Shown: positions 21,828 to 30,371 of the stretch, one piece after another
How positions within the stretch are numbered: position 1 is the stretch's first letter
How the letters are laid out: each line of letters begins with the position of its first letter
Assembly: GCA_963825765.1 (NCBI GenBank)
Contig: CAWGUU010000014.1
Location: 248,001-312,000, forward strand
Reading direction: 5' to 3'
Length of the DNA stretch: 64,000 nt
Origin: CAWGUU01 sp963825765
GTDB lineage: Bacteria; Actinomycetota; Acidimicrobiia; Acidimicrobiales; AC-14
The notes under the pieces: model-generated
Told to the model about the DNA's origin: nothing
The model's input: the letters and a program-made list of their open reading frames with translations, nothing else
The model's database searches: none
Translations under genes and position numbers: made by a program

Positions 21828-24596
21828 ATGGAAATGCATGAGAGGTGGCGCAGGACGACGAATCTCCTGTCGACAGTCCTGGTCGTGGCGGCGATGGTCG
21901 TGGCCGTCGAGGCCGCCCAGGGGGCTTATCCGGGTGAGAACGGCAAGATCGCGTTCGAGTCGACCCGTGACGGCAACCTCGAGATCTACTCCATGGATCC
22001 CGACGGCGGGAACCAGACGAACCTCACCCAGGACACAGCCGAGGACACCGACCCGGTGTGGTCCCCGGACGGCCTCCGAATCGCCTTCGTCAAGGCCGCC
22101 GAGGGCCATCGCAACATCTTCGTGATGGACGCCGACGGGTCCGGTCAGACGAGCCTCACTCCGGGACCGGACACGACCGGCCAGGCCAACGCCGGCGTCC
22201 AGCCCACCTGGTCGGCCGACGGCAGCCAGATCGCCTACAGCTACCAGAACGACATCTGGGTCATGAATGCCGATGGCAGCGACAAAACCAACATCACCCC
22301 CGGTGACGGCACCGGGATCGAGCCGAGCTGGGGTGTCAACGACAAGATCGCCTTCGCCCGCGGTGGCGACATCTGGGTGATGGACGCCAACGGCGGGAGT
22401 CCGCAGCCGTTGACCAGCCACGACGTCGCCAGCGCGTCCAAGAACTCGCCCGACTGGTCACCGGACGGGACCAAGATCGTCTACGTGTCCGGGCCCGGGT
22501 CCCGCCTGTGGGTGATGAACGCCGACGGGTCGGCCCAGACCATGCTCGCCGCTCCGGACGGGCTGACCGGGGAGAAGCCGGCCTGGTCGCCGGACGGGAC
22601 CAGGATCGTCTACCACTCCAACGCCATACCGGCCCCCAACGGCGACGACATCTTCGTGGTCAACTCCGACGGGTCCGGGCGAACGCTGTTGCCGGTGCCG
22701 GTACCTCCCAACGACACCGACCCCAACTGGCAGTCGGTACCGACGGCGACGACCACTACGTCCAGCACCTCCACCTCCAGCACCTCCACGTCCAGCACCT
22801 CCAGCACCTCCACGTCCAGCACCTCCAGCACCTCCACGTCCAGCAGTTCCAGCAGTTCCACTTCGACGAGTTCCACCTCGTCGACCTCGACCAGCTCCAC
22901 CTCGTCCACCACGTCGACGACATCCACCAGCACGTCGACGACCAGCACCACCGTGGCGCCGACGACCACCACGTCGACCACCCTCCCCCCGTCCGGCGGC
23001 GTGGAGTGCGCGTGGGTGGCGGCGACCATCGTGGGCACCGCCGGCAACGACGTCCTCACCGGGACGGAGGGGCCGGACGTGATCGCCGGCTTGGGCGGCA
23101 ACGACGTGATCGACGGCCGGGGCGGTGACGACCTGATCTGCGGCGGAGACGGTCGGGACGTCCTCGCTGGCGGCGCCGGCCACGACGTCCTCCTCGGCCA
23201 GGAGAGCGACGACAGCCTGACTGGGGGCACGGGCGACGACCGCTTGGCGGGCGGCCCCGGCGTGGACACCCTCTTCGGCGGCGACGGCGACGACGCCGTC
23301 GACGGCGGGACGGCGTTCAACATCACCGACGGCGGCGACGGTTACGACGCCTGCAGCGACGGCCTCCTCGACGTTGGCGCCTGCGAGCGCAAGGCGCCTC
23401 TCCCACCGCCGACCACGCCCTCGTGCGGCGGGCGGGCGGCGACCGTCGTGGGCACGACCGCTGGCGAGGTCCTCACCGGGACCGGGGGGCCCGACGTGAT
23501 CGTCGGCCTGGGGCGTGAAGACACGATCGACGGGCGGGGCGGCGACGACGTGATCTGCGGCGGCGACGGCAACGACGTCCTCCGGGGCGGCGACGGCGGC
23601 GACCTCGTCCTCGGTGGCTACGACGCCGACCAGATCGTCGGTGGGGCCGGTCCCGACGAGCTGTGGGGCGGCGCCGGCAACGACACCATCGACGGGGGGA
23701 CCGCCGTCGACACCCTCGACGGCGGGCCGGGCACCGACGGCTGCGAGGGCGGGCCGCCGCTGTTCGTCAACACCATCCGCAACTGCGAAGGCGGCCTTCC
23801 CGGCACGCCGACGCCCCCCACCGGCGGGCTGCGGTGCGCGGGCCTGCCCGTGACAATCGCCGGCACCGATGGCAACGACATCCTCACCGGGACCGACAGG
23901 CCCGACGTGATCGTCGGCCTGGGCGGCGACGACACGATCGACGGCCATGGCGGCGACGACGTGATCTGCGGGGGCGACGGGAACGACCTGTTACGCGGTG
24001 GCGACGGGGGCGATCGCCTACGGGGCGAGGCGGGTGACGACCGCCTGGCGGGCGGCGCCGGCGTGGACAACCTCTCGGGCGGCGACGGCGACGACGCGCT
24101 CGACGGCGGAACGTCGGCCAACGTCACCGACGGCGGCGACGGCTACGACGCCTGCAGCAACGGCTTCCTCGACTTCGGCGTCTGCGAGCGCAAAGAGCCC
24201 CTGCCACCCCCGTCCACGGTGTCCTGCGGTGGACGGGCGGCTACCATCGTCGGCACGCCCGGTGCCGACGTCCTTACCGGGACCGGCGGGGTCGACGTCA
24301 TCGTCGGCCTGGACGGCGACGACACGATCGACGGGCGCGGTGGCAACGACGTGATCTGTGGCGGCGACGGCAACGACCTGTTACGCGGTGGCGACGGGGG
24401 CGACCTCGTCCTCGGCGGCTATGGCGCCGACCAGGTCTTCGGTGGGGCCGGCGCCGACGAGCTGTGGGGCGGCGCCGGGAACGACACCCTCGACGGGGGC
24501 ACGGCCGTCGACACCCTCGACGGCGGCCAGGGCACCGACGCCTGTGAGAGCGGCCCCCCGCTGTTCCTCGGCACGGAGCGCAACTGCGAGAGCTGA
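21828..24596 (+). CDS. Secreted TolB-like propeller with RTX-type calcium repeats
   Basis: The 922-residue protein has a signal sequence (hydrophobic about 12-30), then about five WD40-like PD40 units (residues 35-300; for example KIAFESTRDGNLEIYSMD, DPVWSPDGLRIAFV) forming a TolB-type propeller. A Ser/Thr-only linker of about 80 residues follows, then four blocks of Gly/Asp nonapeptide repeats (GGDGNDVLRGGDGGD and similar) of the calcium-binding hemolysin type. Blocks alternate A-B-A'-B', each with paired cysteines near its ends. Export is by a normal signal peptide, not a type I signal. The role may be a surface or calcium-folded extracellular scaffold; no enzyme domain is visible. It lies between hyuB and a decayed hyuB tail. 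Confidence 0.85.
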   Translation: MEMHERWRRTTNLLSTVLVVAAMVVAVEAAQGAYPGENGKIAFESTRDGNLEIYSMDPDGGNQTNLTQDTAEDTDPVWSPDGLRIAFVKAAEGHRNIFVMDADGSGQTSLTPGPDTTGQANAGVQPTWSADGSQIAYSYQNDIWVMNADGSDKTNITPGDGTGIEPSWGVNDKIAFARGGDIWVMDANGGSPQPLTSHDVASASKNSPDWSPDGTKIVYVSGPGSRLWVMNADGSAQTMLAAPDGLTGEKPAWSPDGTRIVYHSNAIPAPNGDDIFVVNSDGSGRTLLPVPVPPNDTDPNWQSVPTATTTTSSTSTSSTSTSSTSSTSTSSTSSTSTSSSSSSSTSTSSTSSTSTSSTSSTTSTTSTSTSTTSTTVAPTTTTSTTLPPSGGVECAWVAATIVGTAGNDVLTGTEGPDVIAGLGGNDVIDGRGGDDLICGGDGRDVLAGGAGHDVLLGQESDDSLTGGTGDDRLAGGPGVDTLFGGDGDDAVDGGTAFNITDGGDGYDACSDGLLDVGACERKAPLPPPTTPSCGGRAATVVGTTAGEVLTGTGGPDVIVGLGREDTIDGRGGDDVICGGDGNDVLRGGDGGDLVLGGYDADQIVGGAGPDELWGGAGNDTIDGGTAVDTLDGGPGTDGCEGGPPLFVNTIRNCEGGLPGTPTPPTGGLRCAGLPVTIAGTDGNDILTGTDRPDVIVGLGGDDTIDGHGGDDVICGGDGNDLLRGGDGGDRLRGEAGDDRLAGGAGVDNLSGGDGDDALDGGTSANVTDGGDGYDACSNGFLDFGVCERKEPLPPPSTVSCGGRAATIVGTPGADVLTGTGGVDVIVGLDGDDTIDGRGGNDVICGGDGNDLLRGGDGGDLVLGGYGADQVFGGAGADELWGGAGNDTLDGGTAVDTLDGGQGTDACESGPPLFLGTERNCES
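22741..22990 (+). repeat. Low-complexity Ser/Thr linker DNA
   Basis: This in-frame stretch is made of short repeats such as TCCAGCACCTCCACG and encodes almost only Ser and Thr (TSSTSTSSTSTSS and so on), ending TTTTSTTLPP. It separates the propeller from the calcium-binding repeats. Such linkers are often extended or glycosylated in exported actinobacterial proteins; the DNA should be prone to slippage and length variation. Confidence 0.9.
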
Positions 24597-24626
24597 AACC
24601 GCGCCCGCCCGCATCCTCACCCCGGC

Positions 24627-24866
24627 GGGCGGGGCATCGAGCGCGACCTGGAGATGCTGGAGGACGTCACCGTGTCGCTCGTCACCGAGCGCCGGCAGAG
24701 CCGCCCGGCGGTGGCGACTGCGGACCGGGCGCTTCTGGCGAGAACCGGCTGCTCCCCGGAGGCGACGAGTCCCGGGCCGAGCGGCTGTCTGACAAGTGTG
24801 CACGCTCCGCGTCGGGACGGGCGACGTCCTCCGCGTGCTGACCCCCGGTGGCGGGGGTTGGGGCCG
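24627..24866 (+). pseudogene. Decayed duplicate of the hyuB 3' end
   Basis: From 24632 the sequence matches the end of the hyuB gene at 21530-21778: GGCATCGAGCGCGACCTGGA and the following 45 bases are nearly identical, then the match continues with indels through the regions encoding GDESRA, LSDKC and LTPGGGGWG. Frame is lost several times, so no protein is made. It is either the remnant of a second HyuB gene or a duplication left when the TolB/RTX gene entered. The adjoining 24597-24626 and 24867-24943 contain no gene that I can support. Confidence 0.8.
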
Positions 24867-24943
24867 TCCGGTGTCGACCAGCGAGGGAATGGGAATCCCC
24901 TGAGCAGACGTCGTTCGGGCGAGCGGACCCTCGAGGAGGACCT

Positions 24944-25324
24944 GTGAGACGATTCGTGAGGCTTCTGGCGGCAGCGGTGCTGGCTGCGGGCGTGATGGGG
25001 GGCGTGATGGGCGGCGCGATGTCGTCCGCCTCGGCTGAGACCAGGCAGTCGGGCACCTGGGTCGGCGCGGTGGAACGCCACGGAAACCACTACGATTACG
25101 TCGGCCGGGCCTGCCCGGTCGAGGTCGACATCTGCATCGCGGCGGTGGTGCGCTACCGGATCGCACCTTCCAGCCGTGAGGCGGCGCTCGCCCTTCCGAG
25201 GGTTGCCGGCGGCCACGCCCGGCTCGAGGGCTACCTGATCGCCTACGGGGACCGGGAGCACCAGGGCGTCCTGGTCGTCCACCGGGTGACGCCCGCTCCG
25301 GGCCCGGTACCTTCCCCGGTCTGA
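24944..25324 (+). CDS. Small secreted protein
   Basis: GTG 24944 (VRRFVRLLAAAVLAAG) is preceded at 8 bases by GAGGAGGA, a strong ribosome site; the longer frame from 24848 runs through pseudogene DNA. The 126-residue protein has a signal peptide with cleavage after SSASA (about residue 30). The mature domain is about 95 residues, with two cysteines (RACPVEVDICIAA) close enough to form a disulfide, and beta-rich sequence with no known motif. Ends PAPGPVPSPV. The gene stands alone, convergent with the PhoD gene across 99 bases that show nothing recognisable. Confidence 0.65.
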   Translation: MRRFVRLLAAAVLAAGVMGGVMGGAMSSASAETRQSGTWVGAVERHGNHYDYVGRACPVEVDICIAAVVRYRIAPSSREAALALPRVAGGHARLEGYLIAYGDREHQGVLVVHRVTPAPGPVPSPV

Positions 25325-25423
25325 CGCAGGGCGCAGGAGCCGGTTCAGCGGGCTCGGCGGCGACGGAAAGCACCCCCGTGGCAGCAGGCGCGACCACCAC
25401 GCCCGCGTGGCACGATCTCGAGG

Positions 25424-27109
25424 TCAGCGGGCGCGGCGCCGACCGAGGAGAGCGGCGGCCGGCGCTACCACCACGCCCACGGTCACCACGGTCTCGAGCG
25501 CCCGCCGGCCACGACGCCGCCGGCGTAACTGCCGGAGATCGGTGGGCCGGGGCGGCAAGGGCTCCGGCAGCCCGGGGCGGACCGGATCGGGTGTCGGCGA
25601 AGCCGGAGCCCAGCGAGGGGGCCGGTCCGCCCGTTCCGTGACGAATACGGCACCGGGGGTGGCGGTGCCGGACGGATCGCCGCCGAAGGCGTCGACGAAC
25701 CACCATTCCGCCACCGCCCGATCGGCGGTGAGCTCGAGGATCGCATACCCCCGCTCGGTGAGGTCGGCCCACCGCACGTGGGGCAGACGGCGGACGGAGC
25801 GGTCGACCACCCGCCACAGTCCCGGTGGGTGCGTCCGAGCCATGGGAACCGACGTGGAGGAGGGCACCGTCATCTCCACGGCCACGGCCGGCGGATCGCC
25901 GTCGACATCGGGATCGGTCGGTCCTTCGAACGCCCATGACGAGTGGACGTCGCCCGAGACGACCACCGTGGCCACGCCCGCCGGTGCCCGGTCCCGCATC
26001 CAGCGGGCGACCCGCGCCCGCTCGGCGGGATAGCCGTCCCACTGATCGTCGTGGAGGACCCGCCCGTCGACGACGGCGTAGCCGTTGGGCAGGAGCGGGT
26101 TGATGGCGGCGACCGGGGGCAGGCGCAGCGAGAGCTCGCTGACGACCACACCGCTGTGGACGATCGCCCACGGACGGGACGTGTCGGCGAGCCGCTCGTG
26201 CAGCCAGGCCCGCTGGTCCTCCCCCAGGAGCGATCGACGGGGGTCGTCCCGGGAGATGGCGCCATCGTCGCCGGGCTGGAGGTCGCGCCCCACGATGCGT
26301 GTGTCGAGAAGGAGGAGCTCGGCGAGGTCGCCCACCGGGACCGAACGCCAGGTGTGCAGGAGTTCGCCCGGGTCGGGCAGGCGGGCGGGCAGCCACTCCT
26401 GGCGGGCCCGGGCGGCGGCCTCGACCCTGGCCGCCCACGGACCGTCCTCGGCGTCGTCGTGGTGCTTGGCCCCACCTTTCCAGGCGTTGTCGGCGAAGTC
26501 GTGGTCGTCCCAGATGGCCGTCATCGGGTGTCGCAGGTGGAGCGCCTGGCAGTCGGGGTCCTCCCGCATCTGGGCCAGGCGTTGCCGGTAGTCGTCCAGC
26601 GTCACCGCCGGCCGGGGCGGGCGATGACGGCGCGGTCCCCCCTTCCCGTCCTCCTCGTAGATGTAGTCGCCGAGGTGGACGACGAGGTCGACCTCCCGTT
26701 CGGCCAGGGCCCGGTAGACGCCGAGGGGCGCCACCGAGTAGCGGGAGCAGCAGACGTACCCGATGCGGAGCCGTCCGGTGGGACGCTCGGGCAGGGTGCG
26801 GGTGCGCCCCACCGGCGACCGTTCGCCATCGACGCCGAACCGGTACCAGTACGTGGTGCCAGGGGCGAGGCCGGCGACGTCGACGCAGACGGTGTGGTCC
26901 CGGTCGGCGCCGGTGCGCTCGTGCCCGCGGGCGACCACATCCCGGAAGTCGGCGTCGACCGCCAGCTCCCAGTGCGCCTGGGTTCGGCCGGGCGGCAGCC
27001 TGGTCCAGAGCAGCACGGCGTCGGACCTCGGCTCGAAGGAGGCGACACCCCAGGGAAAGGATCGGCACCAGGGAAACGATTGGCCCCGGGGGAAGCGTCG
27101 GGCGGCCAT
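25424..27109 (-). CDS. PhoD-like alkaline phosphatase/phosphodiesterase
   Basis: The 561-residue protein matches the PhoD metallophosphatase family: an N-terminal beta-sandwich domain (WGVASFEPRSDAVLLWTRL, then TTYWYRFGVDG) and a catalytic domain with YVCCSRYS, VVHLGDYIYEEDG, MTAIWDDHDFADNAWKGG and VVVSGDVHSSWAF supplying Fe/Ca ligands. PhoD enzymes cleave phosphodiesters and monoesters outside the cell. Unusually, no Tat signal (RR-x-FLK) is present at the N-terminus; instead the C-terminus has a hydrophobic segment (ALETVVTVGVVVAPAAALLG) flanked by Arg, which might anchor it or be a relic. The N-terminal 20 residues contain a short repeat FPxGxSFPWxxSFPWG. Confidence 0.88.
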   Translation of the reverse strand: MAARRFPRGQSFPWCRSFPWGVASFEPRSDAVLLWTRLPPGRTQAHWELAVDADFRDVVARGHERTGADRDHTVCVDVAGLAPGTTYWYRFGVDGERSPVGRTRTLPERPTGRLRIGYVCCSRYSVAPLGVYRALAEREVDLVVHLGDYIYEEDGKGGPRRHRPPRPAVTLDDYRQRLAQMREDPDCQALHLRHPMTAIWDDHDFADNAWKGGAKHHDDAEDGPWAARVEAAARARQEWLPARLPDPGELLHTWRSVPVGDLAELLLLDTRIVGRDLQPGDDGAISRDDPRRSLLGEDQRAWLHERLADTSRPWAIVHSGVVVSELSLRLPPVAAINPLLPNGYAVVDGRVLHDDQWDGYPAERARVARWMRDRAPAGVATVVVSGDVHSSWAFEGPTDPDVDGDPPAVAVEMTVPSSTSVPMARTHPPGLWRVVDRSVRRLPHVRWADLTERGYAILELTADRAVAEWWFVDAFGGDPSGTATPGAVFVTERADRPPRWAPASPTPDPVRPGLPEPLPPRPTDLRQLRRRRRGRRALETVVTVGVVVAPAAALLGRRRAR

Positions 27110-27325
27110 GCGTCACCTTCGTACCCACGCCCACCGATCTCCAACGCCGCTCCGGCAGCCGCCGCCCGGCGGCCCTCGTGGTCGTTGCCCTCGACCGGGC
27201 GGGTCGATGTCGAGGGCGCCATGATCCTGGCCCTCGACGATCTCGACCGGGGGTTCTTCCTCGCCAGGATCGACAGGAGCGCCCGATGTTCGATGCGGTT
27301 CGTCCGCCGTGCGCCGACCTAGGAC

Positions 27326-27355
27326 TGCCCCATGGCCACCTGCCCCATGGCCACC
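27326..27355. repeat. Two exact 15-bp tandem units
   Basis: TGCCCCATGGCCACC occurs twice in direct succession (27326-27340, 27341-27355) in the 259-base gap between the PhoD gene start and the truncated membrane gene. The rest of that gap (27110-27325) shows no gene, hairpin or promoter that I can support. Confidence 0.8.
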
Positions 27356-27368
27356 GGGCCACCCGGTA

Positions 27369-27752
27369 TCAGACGCCGACGAGTCTCTTGTCGTCCGCAC
27401 CTCCGGGCACGCGGTCCGGCGCCGCGAACGTCGCGTCCCTCGGGGTCGTCCAGGCATGCACGAAGCCGGCGATGGAAAGCAGTGCCAGCAGCGCGGCGGC
27501 CAGGTACGCCACGGTCGCGACGTGCTTGCCCTTCACGCCGGAGACGCTGAACCCGTACGAGGTGAGCAGCAGGCCGCGGAGCGTCTCGCCCTTGAACAGG
27601 CTTTCACGCTGCGCCGTCACTGCTGCCAACCGCTTCTGCAGGTCCGGGAGCGCCGGGTCGTTGGACGCTTGGGCGGCGGCGACCTGGGCCCGAAGGTGCC
27701 CGGCAGTACGCGACCCACTGGAATGGTAATCTGTTGGGATGAGGACGACCAT
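27369..27752 (-). pseudogene. Membrane protein gene lacking its 5' part
   Basis: The readable part ends in VGV and contains VAAAQASNDPALPDLQKRLAAV, a coiled segment, then RESLFKGETLRGLLLTSYGF and a transmembrane helix (VAYLAAALLALLSIAGFVHAW). This arrangement is the C-terminal half of a widespread actinobacterial membrane protein that normally has another N-terminal transmembrane helix and about 60 more residues. Here the open frame continues only into sequence that belongs, antisense, to the VapB-like gene (possible ATG at 27752). I read it as a gene truncated by arrival of, or rearrangement at, the toxin-antitoxin module. An intact small protein cannot be excluded. Confidence 0.5.
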
Positions 27753-27972
27753 CGACAGGGCAGGACGGCTGGTTATTCCGAAACCATTGCGTGATCGGCT
27801 CGGACTGCACGCCGGCGAGGTCGAGGTGACGGCCGACGGCAGCGCTCTTCGCATCGAGGCCATCGTCGGCCACGGGGTGGAGGAGCACTCCGGTCGCCTG
27901 GTGATCCCGTCGACAGGGGTGACCATTGCCGACGACGACGTCCGGGCGCTCCGCGATGCCGACCAGCGATAG
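27739..27972 (+). CDS. vapB: AbrB/SpoVT-type antitoxin (VapB-like)
   Basis: The 77-residue protein starts MRTTIDRAGRLVIPKPLRDR, the swapped-hairpin AbrB fold that binds DNA as a dimer; GLHAGEVEVTADGSALRIE completes it. The tail EEHSGRLVIPSTGVTIADDD would wrap the toxin. It probably represses its own operon. The ATG is preceded by TTGGGATGAG without a clear ribosome site. The vapC-like gene overlaps its end by 17 bases, the usual coupling in these modules. Confidence 0.9.
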   Translation: MRTTIDRAGRLVIPKPLRDRLGLHAGEVEVTADGSALRIEAIVGHGVEEHSGRLVIPSTGVTIADDDVRALRDADQR

Positions 27973-28393
27973 CGACGGCCCCGACCTACTCGTCGACACG
28001 AGCGTGGCGGTGGCGCTGGTCGTTGCGGATCACGAGCACCATGCGGTCACGCTCCAGGCCCTCGGCCAACGACGCCTCGGCCTGGCCGGGCACGCGGCGT
28101 TCGAGACGTTCTCGGTGCTGACGCGCCTGCCGCCGCCGGCCCGCCGCACGCCGGAGGTCGTCGCCCGGCTCCTGGCCGCGAACTTCCCGGAGAGCCGTTT
28201 CCTGTCGGCGGGTTCGGCGCAGGCGCTGCTCGGCCGCCTCGTCCCGACCGAGATCGCCGGGGGCTCCGTCTATGACGCCCTGGTCGGAGCGACGGCGGTG
28301 GAGCATGGCCTCGTCCTCGCCACCCGTGACCGCCGAGCGCTCACCACCTACCGCGCGCTCGGCGTGCAGGTGGAGATCCTGCCCGAACGGTAG
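27956..28393 (+). CDS. vapC: PIN-domain ribonuclease toxin (VapC-like)
   Basis: ATG 27956 (MPTSDSDGPDLLVDTSVAVAL) is preferred to the longer frame because the PIN fold begins at LLVDTSV. The 145-residue protein has all four acidic metal-binding positions: Asp in LVDTSV, Glu in AAFETFSV, Asp in SVYDALVG and Asp in ATRDRRAL. PIN toxins cut RNA (tRNA or rRNA) when freed from their antitoxin. It overlaps the antitoxin gene by 17 bases. The catalytic set is complete, so the module is probably active. Confidence 0.92.
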   Translation: MPTSDSDGPDLLVDTSVAVALVVADHEHHAVTLQALGQRRLGLAGHAAFETFSVLTRLPPPARRTPEVVARLLAANFPESRFLSAGSAQALLGRLVPTEIAGGSVYDALVGATAVEHGLVLATRDRRALTTYRALGVQVEILPER

Positions 28394-28422
28394 CCGCCGT
28401 CCGCGGCTCGACGACCCGGCTG

Positions 28423-29877
28423 TCAGCCGGCTGCGGCTCGCACCACCACCGGCTCGTAGTCCTCGCCGGCCAGCCACGGGGGGGCGACGGCCTGGTACTT
28501 CTCGACCGGCACCGTGCCCGAATCCCGCTTGTTGAAGCTCCAGTCCCACTGCTTCAAGCGGTGGCGCTCGTCGAGCAGGGCGACACCACCGTTGATGTCG
28601 ATGAGCTCGGCGATCAGCTCGGGCTCGCACGGGGGCAGCTTCAGGGCGGCGTGGGCCTCGAACTCGGACGCGAAGTGCTTGACGATGCTCCCCACGACCA
28701 CCTGCTGCTGGGTGGCGAGGAAGCAGCGGGACCGGTCGGCGATGGTGGTCAGGCGGTGCCGGACGACGCCCAGGTCGTGGCTGCGGGCGGCGGTCGAGCC
28801 GAGCCGGGCGAGCGAGTCCGAGAGGGTGATGCCGTCGAGCTTGCAGGGCGAGCATTGCCCGCAGGACTCGACGGCCAGGAAGCGGGCGACGCCGGCGGCG
28901 ACGGCGGTCATATCGGTCTCGTCGTCGAACACGATGAAGCCGGCCGACCCCAGCCCGCTGCCGATGGCGCTCAGCGACTCGTAGGTCACCGGCGTGTCGA
29001 GGTTGTCGGCGGTGATGACCCCGTTGGCCACACCCGACAGCACCGCCTTGATCGTGCGGCCGGGCAGCGGACCGCCGCCGATGAGCTCGATGACCTCGCG
29101 CAGCGGGGTGCCCATCTGCACCTCGCCGACGCCGTGGCGCTGGGTGCGGCCGGTGACCGTGCACACGATCGTCCCTGGCGACTCGACGGTGCCCATGGTG
29201 CGGAACCAGTCGGGCCCACGACCGACGATGCGGGCCACGTTGGCGAGGGTCTCGGTGTTGTTCACCAGCGCCGGCTCGCTCGGGGCGTCGTCGGGCTGGG
29301 GACCCCGCCGCAGGCCCCGGCGGAACGTCGGCACGATGCGGGGGAACGGCCAACGGCCGTCGATCGTCTCGAGCAGCGCGCTCTCCTCGCCGTAGAGGTA
29401 CTCGTCGGGACCCTCGAACACGACGATCTCCACGCCGACGTTCCAGCCCGCGCACTCCACGTCCTCGATGGCCTCCCGGACCCTGTCGATCTCGCCCTCG
29501 AACGCCTCTTTCATGGCGATGACGATCAGGTCGGCACCCACTGCCCGGGCCGCGATCAGCGCGCCCTCGAGAACCACGTAGGGGTTACGACGCAGGATCG
29601 TGCGGTCCTTGAAGGTGCCCGGCTCGCCCTCGGCGGCGTTGACGATGACCGTGGACGGGGCCGTCGGCGAGTGGTTGGAGGCCACCGTCTGCCACTTGCG
29701 GCCGGTCGGGAAGCCGGCACCCCCCCGACCCCGCAGCCCGGACGCCAGCACCCGCTCGACGATGGCGGCGGGGGTCATGGCCCGCGCCGTCTCGATGCCC
29801 ACGCCGCCCCCCCGGGCCAGGTACTCCTCCAGGGAGGTGATCGGCGACGGGAACAGGACGCGGTGCACGAGGCTCAT
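28423..29877 (-). CDS. NuoF-like NADH-binding iron-sulfur flavoprotein, orphan
   Basis: The 484-residue protein has the complex I 51-kDa plan: FMN/NADH site SGLRGRGGAGFPTGRKW (about 47-63), VNAAEGEPGTFKDR (about 80-93), YGEESALLETIDG (about 148-160), an SLBB-like domain, and the N3 cluster region ESCGQCSPCKLDG (three cysteines) followed by a later Cys in SRCFLATQQ. These subunits take electrons from NADH. No NuoE, NuoG or hydrogenase gene is adjacent, so it is not part of a complete complex here. The C-terminal extension (from about 410) ending VVRAAAG is unlike NuoF. The Rex-type operator 19 bases before the ATG suggests control by the NADH/NAD ratio. Confidence 0.88.
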   Translation of the reverse strand: MSLVHRVLFPSPITSLEEYLARGGGVGIETARAMTPAAIVERVLASGLRGRGGAGFPTGRKWQTVASNHSPTAPSTVIVNAAEGEPGTFKDRTILRRNPYVVLEGALIAARAVGADLIVIAMKEAFEGEIDRVREAIEDVECAGWNVGVEIVVFEGPDEYLYGEESALLETIDGRWPFPRIVPTFRRGLRRGPQPDDAPSEPALVNNTETLANVARIVGRGPDWFRTMGTVESPGTIVCTVTGRTQRHGVGEVQMGTPLREVIELIGGGPLPGRTIKAVLSGVANGVITADNLDTPVTYESLSAIGSGLGSAGFIVFDDETDMTAVAAGVARFLAVESCGQCSPCKLDGITLSDSLARLGSTAARSHDLGVVRHRLTTIADRSRCFLATQQQVVVGSIVKHFASEFEAHAALKLPPCEPELIAELIDINGGVALLDERHRLKQWDWSFNKRDSGTVPVEKYQAVAPPWLAGEDYEPVVVRAAAG

Positions 29878-29895
29878 GCGGAGAGTTTACCTCGC

Positions 29896-29913
29896 TTGTG
29901 AAAGCGTTCACAA
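29896..29913. promoter_or_regulatory. Rex-type redox operator
   Basis: TTGTGAA (29896-29902), AGCG, TTCACAA (29907-29913) is an exact match to the Rex consensus TTGTGAA-N4-TTCACAA. Rex represses until NADH rises. The site lies between the divergent NuoF-like (start 29877) and CBS-domain (start 29967) genes, closer to the former. No rex gene is in the window. Confidence 0.75.
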
Positions 29914-29966
29914 TCAGGCTCGGCCCAGGAGGCTACGCTGGACGGAGAAGCCCGCGAGGAGACCGT

Positions 29967-30368
29967 ATGCAGATCGGACCGCTGACCACACGCGCAGTAC
30001 TGACCGTCAAGGAGCAGGACACCCTCCGCGACGCAGCCATCGGGATGGTGGAGCGCGGCGTCGGGTCGGCAGTGGTGCTCGTCGACGGCAAGCCCGCCGG
30101 CATCATCACCGACCGCGACACGGCTCGGGCCGTCGCCCAGGGGGCCGACGGGTCGGCCCGCACGGTGGCCGACTACCTGTCCAGGAAGCTCATGACCGCG
30201 CCGCCCACCATGGACGTCCGCGAGGCGGCCCGGGTGATGCGGGAGAAGGGGTTCCGCCACCTCGTCGTCATCGACGACGCAGGCGCGCTGGTCGGCGTGT
30301 TCTCCATGAGAGACCTGGTGGTGGGCCTGCTCAAGGAGCTTCAGGCCTCCGCCGTCACCACCGCCTGA
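29967..30368 (+). CDS. CBS-domain protein
   Basis: ATG 29967 follows GAGGAGA by 5 bases; the longer frame upstream overlaps the Rex-type site. The 133-residue protein consists of two CBS motifs (about 8-62: TTRAVLTVKEQDTLRDAA to GIITDRDTARAV; about 72-128: LMTAPPTMDVREAARVM to GVFSMRDLVVGLL), which pair to bind adenine nucleotides. Stand-alone CBS pairs act as energy or redox sensors for partner proteins. Its neighbour across the Rex site is a NADH-dependent flavoprotein. It is separated from the convergent Bax inhibitor-1 gene by three bases. Confidence 0.88.
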   Translation: MQIGPLTTRAVLTVKEQDTLRDAAIGMVERGVGSAVVLVDGKPAGIITDRDTARAVAQGADGSARTVADYLSRKLMTAPPTMDVREAARVMREKGFRHLVVIDDAGALVGVFSMRDLVVGLLKELQASAVTTA

Positions 30369-30371
30369 GCG

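Noticed and set aside
27110..27325. An N-terminal extension or signal peptide for the PhoD-like protein
   Set aside because: The upstream frame is interrupted and has no Tat motif; the start at 27109 is the last supported one.
24381..27362. A 993-codon minus-strand frame
   Set aside because: It covers phoD in a wrong frame, the pseudogene and part of the RTX gene; Arg/Pro/Gly-rich shadow.
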